Shown: one piece after another, positions 34,449-44,321 of the stretch
How positions within the stretch are numbered: position 1 is the first letter of the stretch
How the letters are laid out: each line of letters opens with the position of its first letter
From: JAUNSR01 sp036655355
Lineage (GTDB): Bacteria > Bacteroidota > Bacteroidia > Bacteroidales > JAUNSR01
NCBI GenBank assembly: GCA_036655355.1
Contig: JAVVQG010000004.1
Location: 215,694 to 279,693, forward strand
Length of the DNA stretch: 64,000 nt
Reading direction: 5' to 3'
The notes under the pieces: generated by a model
Seen by the model: only the letters and a program-made list of their open reading frames with translations
Databases searched by the model: none
Told to the model about the DNA's origin: nothing
Program-made: the position numbers and the translations under genes

Positions 34449-36128
34449 ATGGAAAAAATAATCATCTATCAAACACTTCCCCGTTTATTTGGAAACAGCA
34501 ATGCGCATAACTATCCGGGGGGTACGCTAGCGGAAAACGGAAGCGGTAAAATGAGCGATTTCTCAGACCGTGCCCTGCAATCGATCCGTGCCTTGGGCTG
34601 CAATCACATCTGGTATACCGGAATGATTCAACACGCCACCAAAACCGATTATTCAGCCTATGGAATTCCAAAAGGCAACCCGTATGTCATCAAAGGTGAA
34701 GCGGGCTCCCCTTACGCCATTACCGATTATTATGACGTAGATCCCGATTTGGCCGATCACCCCGAAGAGCGGATGGCCGAATTTGATGCGCTTGTAAAAC
34801 GATCGCATCAGCATGACTTGAAGGTGATTCTTGACTTCGTACCCAACCATGTGGCCCGTCAATACCATTCTACGGTGAAACCCGCAGGAGTAAAGGATTT
34901 TGGCGAACAAGACGATACCCGTGTGGCTTTTTCACCTCAGAATAACTTCTATTATTCAGTGGGTGAAGGATTCGCACCCCATTTTGATCTGGGCTCGGGC
35001 GCAGCGCAATACCGTGAATTTCCTGCAAAAGCAACGGGCAACGATTGCTTCCATCCCTACCCGGGAATAAACGATTGGTACGAAACGGTTAAACTGAATT
35101 ACGGAGTGGATTATTCTAACGGATCAAAACATTTCGACCCGATTCCGGATACCTGGCAGAAGATGTTGGACATTCTGCTTTACTGGGCCGCGAAAAACGT
35201 CGATGGATTCCGGTGCGATATGGCTCATATGGTGCCTATCGAATTCTGGGAATGGGTGATCCCGCAAGTCAAATACAACTATCCGGATGTCATCTTCATC
35301 GCTGAGATCTATTCGCCCGAACTGTACCGCGAATACATTTTCAGGGGACATTTCGATTACCTTTACGATAAAGTGGGGTTGTATGACACCCTGCGCGCCA
35401 TTACACGGGGCGAGGCGCCAGCCTCTGCCATTACCGCACAATGGCAATCTCTGGAAGGGATACAACAGCACATGGTGAATTTTCTGGAGAATCACGACGA
35501 ACAACGCATCGCCTCGGATTTTTTTGCGGGAAATGCGTACAATGCCCTACCGGCTCTGATCGTTTCAGCGATGATGAACACAAATCCGTTCATGCTTTAT
35601 TTTGGCCAGGAACTGGGTGAACGGGGCATGGATGCGGAAGGATTCAGCGGAAAGGACGGCCGAACGACGATATTCGACTATTTTTCACTTCAGAGCATGC
35701 GTGATTGGAACAACAACGGCAAGTGGGATGAAGAGCACCTAAGCGAGACGGAAAAATCGATTCGCCGCCACTACAAACAGATTCTTACCGCCTGCAACCG
35801 CGAAGAAGCAATCTATGAAGGCGCATTCTTTGACCTGATGTATGTGAATTATAACCACGAGGGATTTGATCCCTCCAAACAATATGGCTTTTTACGGAAA
35901 TACGTGAATGAATTACTGGTTGTCGTAGTGAACTTTGGGGATCAGCCCGTTAATACATCGGTTTATATCCCGAAACATGCGTTCGACTACCTCAATATCC
36001 CGGAAGGAAACTTCAGAATGAAAGAACTTATATCCGGGGAAAGCGATGTGTGCCGTCTGTCCGCGGATTTTCCATTCACCACCAGAGTGGAAGGAAAAAG
36101 TGGCGTGGTATGGAAAATGGAACTCTAA
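34449..36128 (+). CDS. GH13 alpha-amylase family enzyme, cytoplasmic
   Basis: 559 aa. The catalytic triad is readable: nucleophile Asp257 (GFRCDMAHMVP), acid Glu286 (VIFIAEIYSPE) and Asp350 (FLENHDEQR). LDFVPNHV is conserved region I. There is no signal peptide, so it acts inside the cell, presumably on imported maltodextrins or glycogen. The C-terminal ~100 residues form a beta domain (NELLVVVVNFGDQPVNTSVY). The exact specificity (amylase, pullulanase or maltogenic) cannot be told. Likely co-transcribed with the patatin gene. Confidence 0.88.
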   Translation: MEKIIIYQTLPRLFGNSNAHNYPGGTLAENGSGKMSDFSDRALQSIRALGCNHIWYTGMIQHATKTDYSAYGIPKGNPYVIKGEAGSPYAITDYYDVDPDLADHPEERMAEFDALVKRSHQHDLKVILDFVPNHVARQYHSTVKPAGVKDFGEQDDTRVAFSPQNNFYYSVGEGFAPHFDLGSGAAQYREFPAKATGNDCFHPYPGINDWYETVKLNYGVDYSNGSKHFDPIPDTWQKMLDILLYWAAKNVDGFRCDMAHMVPIEFWEWVIPQVKYNYPDVIFIAEIYSPELYREYIFRGHFDYLYDKVGLYDTLRAITRGEAPASAITAQWQSLEGIQQHMVNFLENHDEQRIASDFFAGNAYNALPALIVSAMMNTNPFMLYFGQELGERGMDAEGFSGKDGRTTIFDYFSLQSMRDWNNNGKWDEEHLSETEKSIRRHYKQILTACNREEAIYEGAFFDLMYVNYNHEGFDPSKQYGFLRKYVNELLVVVVNFGDQPVNTSVYIPKHAFDYLNIPEGNFRMKELISGESDVCRLSADFPFTTRVEGKSGVVWKMEL

Positions 36129-36261
36129 TGAGCTCATTTTATTCTTTTTAGGGACTCAATCACTTGCAATATGACAAGATATGAAACACTCTTTAAGGAG
36201 AATAATCCCTTGAAAAGATAAAAAATTAGAGAGAGGTGAGCCAATAAATAATATGAAGTCT

Positions 36262-36269
36262 TACCTTTG
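36262..36269 (+). promoter_or_regulatory. prs -7 box
   Basis: TACCTTTG, 35 bases before the prs ATG. The 175-base gap before prs holds nothing else. Confidence 0.4.
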
Positions 36270-36303
36270 CAGAAATTCTTAACAGTCATATCAAATTATC
36301 ACA

Positions 36304-37242
36304 ATGAGCCAACAACCTCCTTTTAAGGTCTTTTCGGGTTCAAACACCCGTTATCTTGCCGAAAAAATTTGCAACAGCTTGGGTTGCGAACTGGGGAATA
36401 TGAAAGTTCAGCATTTTGCTGACGGTGAATTCGGTGTTTCTTTCGAAGAATCAATCCGTGGTAGCCATGTTTTCCTTGTTCAGTCTACATTTCCAAATTC
36501 TGACAACCTAATGGAATTGTTGCTGATGATCGACGCTGCAAAACGCGCTTCAGCAAAATCTATTATCGCTGTAATCCCTTACTTCGGGTGGGCTCGTCAG
36601 GACCGTAAAGACCAGCCTCGTGTGGCAATTGGTGCTAAACTTATCGCAGATCTTTTGAGCGTTGCAGGAATCGACCGTCTAATCACGATGGACCTTCATG
36701 CAGATCAGATCCAGGGATTCTTCAATGTTCCTGTTGACCATCTTTATGCTTCTACGGTTTTTGCTCCTTACATCGACTCTCTGAAACTTGAGAACCTTGT
36801 AATCGCATCTCCGGACGTAGGCGGCTCTAAACGTGCCAATACGTATGCAAAACATTTCGGTGTACCTTTGGTTCTTTGCCACAAGTCTCGCGCTAAAGCG
36901 AACGAAATCGAAAGCATGGTGGTAATCGGTGACATTAAAGATAAAAACGTGATTCTAATCGACGATATGGTTGATACTGCAGGTACAATCACTAAATCGG
37001 CCGATTTGATGATGGAACAGGGCGCTCGTTCGGTTCGTGCTATCGCCAGCCATGCTATCATGTCTGATCCGGCATCGGAACGCGTAACAAACTCTCAGTT
37101 GGAGGAAATGATCTTTACAGACAGTATTCCTTTCAGAAAAGAGTGCCAGAAAGCTCACGTAATCAGCATCGCGGATATGTTTGCAGAAACAATCCGTCGC
37201 GTTGTTGACAACGAATCAATCAGCTCACAATTTGTAATCTGA
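36304..37242 (+). CDS. prs: Ribose-phosphate pyrophosphokinase
   Basis: 312 aa. Class I PRPP synthase: FSGSNTRYLAEKIC at the N-terminus, AVIPYFGWARQDRKDQPR, the MDLHADQIQGFF block, and the PRPP loop VILIDDMVDTAGTI. Makes PRPP from ribose-5-phosphate and ATP. Alone, followed by a good terminator. Codon choice is visibly more biased to highly expressed codons than neighbours. Confidence 0.97.
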   Translation: MSQQPPFKVFSGSNTRYLAEKICNSLGCELGNMKVQHFADGEFGVSFEESIRGSHVFLVQSTFPNSDNLMELLLMIDAAKRASAKSIIAVIPYFGWARQDRKDQPRVAIGAKLIADLLSVAGIDRLITMDLHADQIQGFFNVPVDHLYASTVFAPYIDSLKLENLVIASPDVGGSKRANTYAKHFGVPLVLCHKSRAKANEIESMVVIGDIKDKNVILIDDMVDTAGTITKSADLMMEQGARSVRAIASHAIMSDPASERVTNSQLEEMIFTDSIPFRKECQKAHVISIADMFAETIRRVVDNESISSQFVI

Positions 37243-37267
37243 TCCAAAGAGTTTTAAAGAAAAAATA

Positions 37268-37306
37268 AGGGTCGGTTTCCTTCGGGAGACCGACCCTTCT
37301 CTTTTT
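37268..37306 (+). terminator. Terminator after prs
   Basis: 9-bp stem AGGGTCGGT / ACCGACCCT with inner pairs, then CTTTTT. Confidence 0.85.
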
Positions 37307-37341
37307 ATACGTTTCCCTGCATTAAGTATCTTCTTGCAAGG

Positions 37342-37371
37342 AAAAAAAATAGCCTCCCAAAGGAGGCTATT
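37342..37371 (-). terminator. Terminator after M23/LysM gene
   Basis: 10-bp stem AATAGCCTCC / GGAGGCTATT with a 4-base loop; the minus-strand T-run is 37342-37349. Confidence 0.85.
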
Positions 37372-37398
37372 CTTATATCGTCTGAATTCTTAAAATCA

Positions 37399-38301
37399 TT
37401 ACGAGTAGCGAAGACGTTGCCCGATTTGCAGCGTGGTCTTTGTCGTGATCTTATTCAACTTACAAAGCTGATTGATACTCACTCCGTATTTCTTGGCTAT
37501 CTTACCTAAATTATCTCCGGAGCGTACTTTATGGTAAGCCATGTGACTGCCTCCGACTCCGGTTGGTGTGGATGGAGATTTCGTCTTCTTGGTCTTGAAC
37601 ACATACATGTCTGTATGCGCCACTTTATTGTTAAAGTCTATGATATCGTTCGGATTGATCACCTGTCCCATCAAACGCGTCTCGAAATGGAGATGCGAAC
37701 CGGTTGAACGTCCCGTGTTACCGCCTAAAGCGATCGGTTGCCCTGCTTTCACCACATCATCCTGTTTGACTAGGAATTTCGACAAGTGTCCGTAAATGGT
37801 TTCCAGACCGTTGTTATGACGTACCACCAGGTAATATCCGTAACCGCGTCTTTCGAACTTCCGAACACGAATCTTCCCGGAGAAAGCGGCATAGATGGTA
37901 TCGCCGGTATAAACCTTGATATCCACCCCGTTATGCATTCTGCGTCGGCGCCATCCGAAATTAGAGGTGATGTGTCCCGGTGCGGGAATCACAAACTCCG
38001 AGACATCAATCTTAAGAGAATCCGGCAGTTTGACATTCTGGCCACGATAAGGGTTGACCCATTCGTTATTCCATGATTCATATAAATCCAACGCCGGGAA
38101 AAGCGTTTCTTCCTCCTGGAGACGATACAGCATCGTCAACGAATCGAGCAAATTCACCTCTTTGTGTATATTCACCTGATCCGCCAATAAGTTTTGATGC
38201 ATTTGCTGATGCATCACATCGTTACTCTGTGCTTGTACGGCGACTGATGTTATGGCCATCAATGCCGTAAGGAATACTTTCGCTTTCTTTATAATTTCCA
38301 T
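37399..38301 (-). CDS. M23 peptidase with C-terminal LysM domain
   Basis: 300 aa with a signal peptide (KAKVFLTALMAITSVAVQAQ). The M23 (lysostaphin-type) domain has HNGVDIKVYTGDT, GYYLVVRHNNG, YGHLSKF and the H-x-H motif SHLHFE; its zinc ligands appear intact, so it may be an active peptidoglycan endopeptidase. The C-terminal ~45 residues are a LysM motif (HKVRSGDNLGKIAKKYGVSI). It sits 2 bases after ndk, so probably one transcript. Confidence 0.9.
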   Translation of the reverse strand: MEIIKKAKVFLTALMAITSVAVQAQSNDVMHQQMHQNLLADQVNIHKEVNLLDSLTMLYRLQEEETLFPALDLYESWNNEWVNPYRGQNVKLPDSLKIDVSEFVIPAPGHITSNFGWRRRRMHNGVDIKVYTGDTIYAAFSGKIRVRKFERRGYGYYLVVRHNNGLETIYGHLSKFLVKQDDVVKAGQPIALGGNTGRSTGSHLHFETRLMGQVINPNDIIDFNNKVAHTDMYVFKTKKTKSPSTPTGVGGSHMAYHKVRSGDNLGKIAKKYGVSINQLCKLNKITTKTTLQIGQRLRYS

Positions 38302-38303
38302 TC

Positions 38304-38780
38304 TTAATTCTCATTCATTTCAACTTCATCATCCGCATAGAGATAATGTAAAGTCGCAATATTATACTCAAAGATCTCCTCCGGAGAGAAGAAGCGGGCG
38401 ATCTCTTCCTTGGCGGTTTTAGCCGAATCGGAAGTATGGATCACATTTTCCTGAACACTCATACTGAAGTCTCCGCGGATTGTACCCGGAGCCGCATTAC
38501 GACCATTCGTCACACCTGCCATGGCATGAATCACCGGAATAGCGTTCACTCCCTGCAGGCAGCACACCACAACGGGCGCACTTTTCATACTTTTTTTAAT
38601 TCTTGGGTAAAATGGCTTATCAACAAGATGAGCATAATGTTCATCCAGAATTTCATCAGTCAGCTGCATCATCTTCATGCCGCAAAGGATAAAACCTTTT
38701 CTTTCAAAACGAGATAAAATCTCTCCGATAAGTCGACGCTGCAAAGCAGACGGCTTCAAAATTACCAATGTGCGTTCCAT
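38304..38780 (-). CDS. ndk: Nucleoside diphosphate kinase
   Basis: 158 aa. MERTLVILKPSALQRRLIGE and the block NVIHTSDSAKTAKEEI with the catalytic His identify NDK; the usual NIVHGSDS is changed to NVIHTSDS, as in other Bacteroidetes. It equilibrates nucleoside triphosphates. Its acidic C-terminal tail (DDEVEMNEN) is a few residues longer than in proteobacteria. Confidence 0.95.
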   Translation of the reverse strand: MERTLVILKPSALQRRLIGEILSRFERKGFILCGMKMMQLTDEILDEHYAHLVDKPFYPRIKKSMKSAPVVVCCLQGVNAIPVIHAMAGVTNGRNAAPGTIRGDFSMSVQENVIHTSDSAKTAKEEIARFFSPEEIFEYNIATLHYLYADDEVEMNEN

Positions 38781-39021
38781 AGTATGTATGCTTTTTTATG
38801 TTGCTTCGTGTATTTAAGGTGTTTAAAGGTACATAAATTCAATACGAACACACAATTTTGATTAATCCTTTTTGATGTTGTTATACTAATTTTTAATAAT
38901 AAATAAGTTTAATATTTTAGTTGCCAACTACTTATAGATATTATGTTATTGAGCACTTTAGTGAACTTTTTCATTTCAGCGCGCGTTTTAACAGCGTTTT
39001 GCTGCGGTATTGAGTTCATTC

Positions 39022-41118
39022 TCAGCTAATCAAACTCCAATCAATCTTTTTTGCGAACAGCTTTTGCAGCTGTTTACTCAGAATAAAATTCTCAGGATTT
39101 TGCAAAAGGGGATCCGCTTCAATTATTTCGAAGGCAAGGTCTCTTGCAAATTGCAGAATCTGTCCATCTTTGGCCAGATTTGCGATCTTCAGGTCAAAAG
39201 CCACGCCACTTTGCTGCGTACCTTCAAGATCTCCCGGACCACGCAACTGCAGATCGGCTTCAGATATCTCAAACCCATCATTCGTACGCACCATGATTTC
39301 CATTCGCTTCCGCGTATCTTCGGATAACTTATACGAGGTGATCAATATACAGAAAGACTGATCGGCACCACGCCCCACTCGTCCCCGCAGCTGATGCAGC
39401 TGTGACAGTCCGAATCGTTCAGCGCTTTCGATAATCATCACCGAAGCGTTCGGAACATTCACTCCCACCTCGATTACGGTAGTCGCTACCATGATGTGCG
39501 CCTCATGATTCACAAACTTCTGCATCTCGGCATCCTTATCGGCCGGCTTCATTTTACCGTGAACCATGCACACCTTATATTCGGGGAAGATCTCTTTTAC
39601 ATGCTCGAAGCCCGCTTCCAGGTTCTTATAATCAAGCTTCTCATTCTCCTCGATAAGCGGATACACGATATACACCTGTCTTCCCAACTCCAATTGTTTG
39701 CGGACAGCGGCATAGAGCGAAGCCCTTTTCCCGTCGAACTGATGCATCGTTTGAATCGGTTTTCTACCCGGTGGCAACTCGTCGATGACGGAAACATCCA
39801 AATCGCCATAAACAGTCATGGCCAACGTACGCGGAATAGGTGTGGCGGTCATCACCAGAACATGAGGTGGACGAACATTCTTACGCCACAACTTAGAGCG
39901 CTGCTCCACGCCGAAACGGTGCTGTTCGTCGATAATCACCATCCCCAGGTTGTTGAACTTCACGGTATCTTCAATCAGGGCATGGGTACCCACTGCAAAA
40001 TGGATCGATCCGTCCTGCAATCCCTTGTGTATGTATTCGCGTTGTTTTTTCTTTGTGGAACCGGTCAGAAGGACCACTTCTAGTCCCAGTCCCTCCAGCA
40101 GCTTGCTGATACCCTCGTAATGTTGTGTAGCGAGAATTTCGGTAGGTGCCATCAGACACGCCTGAAAACCGTTATCGACGGCCATGAGCATGGTCATCAA
40201 TCCCACCAACGTTTTACCGCTTCCCACATCACCCTGAAGAAGACGATTCATTTGCCGCCCGCTTCCTACATCCAGACGAATCTCGCGCAATACGCGTTTT
40301 TGGGCACCGGTAAGTTCAAACGGAAGTTTCTCTTTATAGAATGTATTGAAATAGTGTCCGATGGAGGAAAACACAAATCCCCCCATCTTGTGCTGACGCA
40401 ACTTGGAGTAACGCAAGATATTGAGTTGCAGGTAAAACAACTCCTCAAACTTCAGGCGATATTCCGCCTTACGCAACAAATCGGGCGATTGGGGAAAATG
40501 GATCTGACGAATCGCCTCATTGAGGTAAATGCATTTCGCTTTCTGAATGAGATATGCGGGAAGGGTTTCCGTCAGGGTACCGGGAAGTGACTGCAACAGG
40601 GTAAAGATGATCTTCTGAATCGCCTTCGAATTCATGAAGTTGCTTTTCATCTTCTCCGTCGTGTTGTAATATCCCTGGAGACCGACCGGTTTATCGAGTT
40701 CATCGTCCACCGGATCGATTTCAGGATGCGCTATATTGAATTTTGATCCGAAAACGGCGGGTTTCCCGAAAACCGTGTATTCGGTTCCGATCTTATATTT
40801 CTCGGCGATGAATTTGATTCCTTTGAACCACACGAGTTCCAGAACTCCGGTACCGTCGCTGAAGCGCGCTACCAAACGAGCGCCACGCCCCTCTCCGATG
40901 GTTTCGAAAGAGAGAATCTTACCCCGCAACTGGATGTAAGGCATACTCCCGCTGATCTCACGGATCGTATAGGTACGACTGCGGTCAATGTATTTATAGG
41001 GGAAATAATAAAGCAGTTCTTCGGCCGTACGGATGTTGAGTTCCTTATTGAAAAGATCCGCCCGTTTGGGTCCGACTCCTTGCAGATATTTAATATCGCG
41101 GTGTGCTAAGTCCAACAT
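39022..41118 (-). CDS. recG: ATP-dependent DNA helicase RecG
   Basis: 698 aa. N-terminal wedge domain (GVGPKRADLFNKEL), Walker A GDVGSGKTLVGL, motif II DEQHRFGVEQR, and motif VI QLRGRVGRGADQSFC, all typical of RecG. It regresses stalled replication forks. It starts directly at the ispD stop (shared coordinate 41118), so the two are coupled. A 240-base AT-rich gap separates it from ndk. Confidence 0.97.
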   Translation of the reverse strand: MLDLAHRDIKYLQGVGPKRADLFNKELNIRTAEELLYYFPYKYIDRSRTYTIREISGSMPYIQLRGKILSFETIGEGRGARLVARFSDGTGVLELVWFKGIKFIAEKYKIGTEYTVFGKPAVFGSKFNIAHPEIDPVDDELDKPVGLQGYYNTTEKMKSNFMNSKAIQKIIFTLLQSLPGTLTETLPAYLIQKAKCIYLNEAIRQIHFPQSPDLLRKAEYRLKFEELFYLQLNILRYSKLRQHKMGGFVFSSIGHYFNTFYKEKLPFELTGAQKRVLREIRLDVGSGRQMNRLLQGDVGSGKTLVGLMTMLMAVDNGFQACLMAPTEILATQHYEGISKLLEGLGLEVVLLTGSTKKKQREYIHKGLQDGSIHFAVGTHALIEDTVKFNNLGMVIIDEQHRFGVEQRSKLWRKNVRPPHVLVMTATPIPRTLAMTVYGDLDVSVIDELPPGRKPIQTMHQFDGKRASLYAAVRKQLELGRQVYIVYPLIEENEKLDYKNLEAGFEHVKEIFPEYKVCMVHGKMKPADKDAEMQKFVNHEAHIMVATTVIEVGVNVPNASVMIIESAERFGLSQLHQLRGRVGRGADQSFCILITSYKLSEDTRKRMEIMVRTNDGFEISEADLQLRGPGDLEGTQQSGVAFDLKIANLAKDGQILQFARDLAFEIIEADPLLQNPENFILSKQLQKLFAKKIDWSLIS

Positions 41119-41783
41119 TATTGAATCAATGCTTCAGCTATTAATAAATCAAATGGGGTAGTAATTTTAATATTCTCACGATTTCCGGCAATGCAATGCA
41201 CTTGGAATCCGGCAGCTTCAAACACAGAAGCATCGTCGGTAAAACTCTTGTCATAAGGCAGTTGATAAGCCTCCAACAGCGGGGCGGTCTGAAAAACCTG
41301 CGGAGTCTGCACAAGTCGCAACCGTTCACGATCCACCGGATGCGAGCCTTTTTGGTCATCAAGCTCCCGCACGGAGTCCACCACCTCGATCACAGGTATG
41401 ACACCCGGGAAATCTTTGGCAGCTCCATACGCATCGGAAATCACTTTAGATGACACAAAAGGGCGAACCCCGTCATGAATGGCCACCACGCCCTCCGCCT
41501 CAACCAGCTTGAGACCGTTACGTACCGAATTGAAACGTGTGGCACCCCCTTCGGCGATTCGGTGAGGGATTTTAAAATTATACAGTTCACAAAGCGTAAT
41601 CCAATATTCCACCTGCTCTTTGGGGAGGACCAAAATAAGGTCTATCTCTGAATTCGTGCGATAAAATGCATTTAATGTATGCATCAGAATCGGTTTCTCT
41701 CCTACTGAAATAAACTGTTTTGGTAAATCCTGTCCCATCCGGAGACCTTTTCCACCGGCTACTATGATGGCATATTTCTTCAT
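41118..41783 (-). CDS. ispD: 2-C-methyl-D-erythritol 4-phosphate cytidylyltransferase
   Basis: 221 aa. N-terminal AIIVAGGKGLRMGQDLPKQF nucleotide-binding motif, and VAIHDGVRPFVS, typical of IspD. Third step of the MEP isoprenoid pathway. It is the first gene of the ispD-recG unit and lies beyond the terminator that closes the nan cluster. Confidence 0.94.
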   Translation of the reverse strand: MKKYAIIVAGGKGLRMGQDLPKQFISVGEKPILMHTLNAFYRTNSEIDLILVLPKEQVEYWITLCELYNFKIPHRIAEGGATRFNSVRNGLKLVEAEGVVAIHDGVRPFVSSKVISDAYGAAKDFPGVIPVIEVVDSVRELDDQKGSHPVDRERLRLVQTPQVFQTAPLLEAYQLPYDKSFTDDASVFEAAGFQVHCIAGNRENIKITTPFDLLIAEALIQ

Positions 41784-41832
41784 TTGTATATTGTTTATTT
41801 TGCTTTCCGCCTACGCGCCGGGTAAAGATAAT

Positions 41833-41868
41833 AAAAAATCCCCGTAGGGAAATTGGTCCGTACGGGGA
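41833..41868 (-). terminator. Terminator at the 3' end of the nan cluster
   Basis: 8-bp stem TCCCCGTA / TACGGGGA with TTTTTT on the minus strand. It bounds the co-directional sialic-acid cluster. Confidence 0.85.
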
Positions 41869-41912
41869 GTTAAAGTCATTTTCACGGCTGCGCCCCTCTT
41901 CTTTAGCGCTTT

Positions 41913-42581
41913 TTAAAGATAGGGCAGCAGTATCTCTTTCCAAACCATGTAGCCATTCCCATTGAGGTGAAGGCCGTCATTGGTATATTTCTCATCCAGT
42001 TTACCGTGTTCATTGCAAAATGTTGCATGAAGGGGGATAAAAGGAATTTTCTCTTTGCGACAAACGGTTTCGATCAGCCGATTCGTTTCGGTCAGAAGAC
42101 CCGCTTTTCCATCTAGATTTTTCCACCGTTTAAACTCATCGTTGAAAGGAAGAAGGCTCTGAACATACAATTTCGTCCGGGGCGACTCCGCTCTGATTTT
42201 CTTTATTATCCGGGCGATATTCGAGGCGATGTATTGCGGACTCTCACCATTGGCCAAGTCGTTGACTCCGCACAGGAGAAAAATCTTGGAGGGCTTTCCT
42301 TTCACGATCGGATCGAGTCGGTCGTAAATGCCATCAGTATTGTCTCCGCTGATCCCCCGGTTGCGAATGTTCGGATTATTAAAAATCTCACTCCATTCCG
42401 CTCCGTTGGTCAAGCTATTGCCCAAAAAGACGATATCCGTTTCCGACACCGGCAGTTTCTCAAATAATGAAGCGCGCTGATAATAGAACTGGGTATATTT
42501 TTTAGGAGAATCCTCTCCTCGAACGGAGGTTACGACCATCAGAACCCCCAGAAAAAAAGTTAGTCCGAATTTCATAATCAT
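41913..42581 (-). CDS. Exported GDSL/SGNH esterase
   Basis: 222 aa. A signal peptide (MIMKFGLTFFLGVLMVVTSV) is followed by GDSL-type block I DIVFLGNSLTNG, the Asn-containing block FLLCGVNDLANG, and C-terminal DGLHLNGNGY with the catalytic Asp/His. Its start overlaps the preceding stop as TAATG. It resembles the sialate/xylan-type SGNH acetyl esterases; in this location O-deacetylation of sialic acids or N-glycan sugars is likely, by inference. A close paralog lies at 48350-49012. Confidence 0.85.
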   Translation of the reverse strand: MIMKFGLTFFLGVLMVVTSVRGEDSPKKYTQFYYQRASLFEKLPVSETDIVFLGNSLTNGAEWSEIFNNPNIRNRGISGDNTDGIYDRLDPIVKGKPSKIFLLCGVNDLANGESPQYIASNIARIIKKIRAESPRTKLYVQSLLPFNDEFKRWKNLDGKAGLLTETNRLIETVCRKEKIPFIPLHATFCNEHGKLDEKYTNDGLHLNGNGYMVWKEILLPYL

Positions 42582-44314
42582 TAGATTTTACCGAGCCGTT
42601 CCCCAATCCGCTCATAACCCTTCGCGTTGGGATGGAGTCCGTCTTTAAATAGCGATTCGTTAATCTTCTTTGATTTCCTATCTACAAGTACGCCGCCTAC
42701 ATCCACATAGTTGATTTTCTGTGCGCGACAACGTTCTCTGAGTTTTTGATTCAACCCGGCGATTCGTGTTTCAAAATTTCGTCGAGGCAACAATCCGATA
42801 ACCGTAAGTTCAGCTTCCGGCTGTAAAAGAGTTATCTGATCGGCAAGATTTAGAATTCCATTTACAATCTCCTCATCCGAATTCACAGACAAGTTATTTG
42901 TGCCGATCTTCACCAAAATTTGTTTCGGCCGATAACCGGACAAAGCGCCGTGCTGAACACGCCATAAAGCATTTTCGATCCGATCCCAACCACAACCCAG
43001 GTTCAAGACCCGTTTTGTTCCGAAAGCCTTCTCCCAACCCACCGAATCAGACACCACCGGAGCAGCCGGTTGGCCGTTCCAATAATGAAGAATCGAGTTC
43101 CCGATGACAACCACTTCAGGTGAGTTCGTATTCAAAGAAGCCAATGACGCTTCATAGCGTTCATTCCACTCATAAAGAAGCGGCTCGCGTCTTTGACGAC
43201 ATGCTCGAGTGGTTTGAGAATCGCCTTCTTTGAGTTTCAGAATCGCACGAATCGACTTTTCATAAGCATCCGCTTGCTGAACCATGCCCCAATCGGTGGG
43301 ATGCACACCATCTACCGTAGCATCGTTATCGAGGGCGATATCCTCTTTGGTCAGGTAATAAAGATCGGAATAGCGCTGTTTCAGTTTGAGATATGCATCA
43401 TACTGTTGTTGATTCACCCGCTTCACCTCTTGGTCAGACACCTTGGAGTGTCGTTGTTCTGGGTAGCCGGCATGATCAACCAGCAATACCGGAACCGATG
43501 AGGTTTTTCGGATTTGTTCGACAGCACTGCAAACGAGCGAATCGATGGAGAGCTCTTTTCGTCCGATCAGATTCGGCAGATTATCCAATATGATCAAGCG
43601 TGAATCGATCGATCTGATGATATCCAATACGGGTTTCTCTAAATAAGCATTTCCAGAAAAGCCAAGGTTGACGACCGGAATATCCAACTTTCGCTGTAGA
43701 ATATTACTCCATGCCATCCCCGGCCTGGAAGCACACGCACCCTGAGCGATCGAGGTTCCGTACGCCACAATAGGTTTTTGAAGCGTACGGGGCTCAAATC
43801 GGAAATCCGCTTCCTCATCGGAACCGATTTCCAGCCATTCCACCGTATTGTATAAAGGTAGGAAAAGCGTGTATTCGTTTCCCTCTTTATGAATGTTATT
43901 GTATTCGAGCGTAGGGTAGTTAAATACCACGGTATCACCAAATGCGTATTTGGGTACGCACCAACTTTGAACTCCGTTGCAATCGCGACTGTATAGATCT
44001 ACACCGCTAACGCCCGTTGCAGGCATATGAGCCATAGAAAATCCCCCTTTCACCTTGTATCTGATTTTTAAAGAGGGAGAATTGGTGACGAAACAGAGCG
44101 ATAAACCTGCTGAATTTTGCGAAAGGCGCCAAACATCGGGACGCAGATCCGCTTGCTTTGCAGGATCGATCCGTGTAAAGAGATTATTCGCTTCGGGTGT
44201 AAAACTATTTCCTGTGATCACACAGCGATCCGCATGCGCGGGATTATTCCATTTGGTGCGACCACACAGATTCGCCGAAACGCATACGAGAAAAAAGAGT
44301 AAGGTTCTTTTCAT
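42581..44314 (-). CDS. Double SGNH esterase, exported
   Basis: 577 aa with a signal peptide (MKRTLLFFLVCVSANLCG). After an N-terminal beta-sandwich (~25-180), the first SGNH hydrolase domain has VAYGTSIAQGACASRPG and DGVHPTDWGM; the second (~390-577) has VVIGNSILHYWNG, KIGTNNLSV and DGLHPNAKGY. Both domains seem to have intact Ser/Asp/His. This is a two-esterase fusion, probably for acetylated glycans. Tight packing (7 bases after the creatininase-type gene) supports a shared transcript. Confidence 0.85.
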   Translation of the reverse strand: MKRTLLFFLVCVSANLCGRTKWNNPAHADRCVITGNSFTPEANNLFTRIDPAKQADLRPDVWRLSQNSAGLSLCFVTNSPSLKIRYKVKGGFSMAHMPATGVSGVDLYSRDCNGVQSWCVPKYAFGDTVVFNYPTLEYNNIHKEGNEYTLFLPLYNTVEWLEIGSDEEADFRFEPRTLQKPIVAYGTSIAQGACASRPGMAWSNILQRKLDIPVVNLGFSGNAYLEKPVLDIIRSIDSRLIILDNLPNLIGRKELSIDSLVCSAVEQIRKTSSVPVLLVDHAGYPEQRHSKVSDQEVKRVNQQQYDAYLKLKQRYSDLYYLTKEDIALDNDATVDGVHPTDWGMVQQADAYEKSIRAILKLKEGDSQTTRACRQRREPLLYEWNERYEASLASLNTNSPEVVVIGNSILHYWNGQPAAPVVSDSVGWEKAFGTKRVLNLGCGWDRIENALWRVQHGALSGYRPKQILVKIGTNNLSVNSDEEIVNGILNLADQITLLQPEAELTVIGLLPRRNFETRIAGLNQKLRERCRAQKINYVDVGGVLVDRKSKKINESLFKDGLHPNAKGYERIGERLGKI

Positions 44315-44321
44315 AAAAATT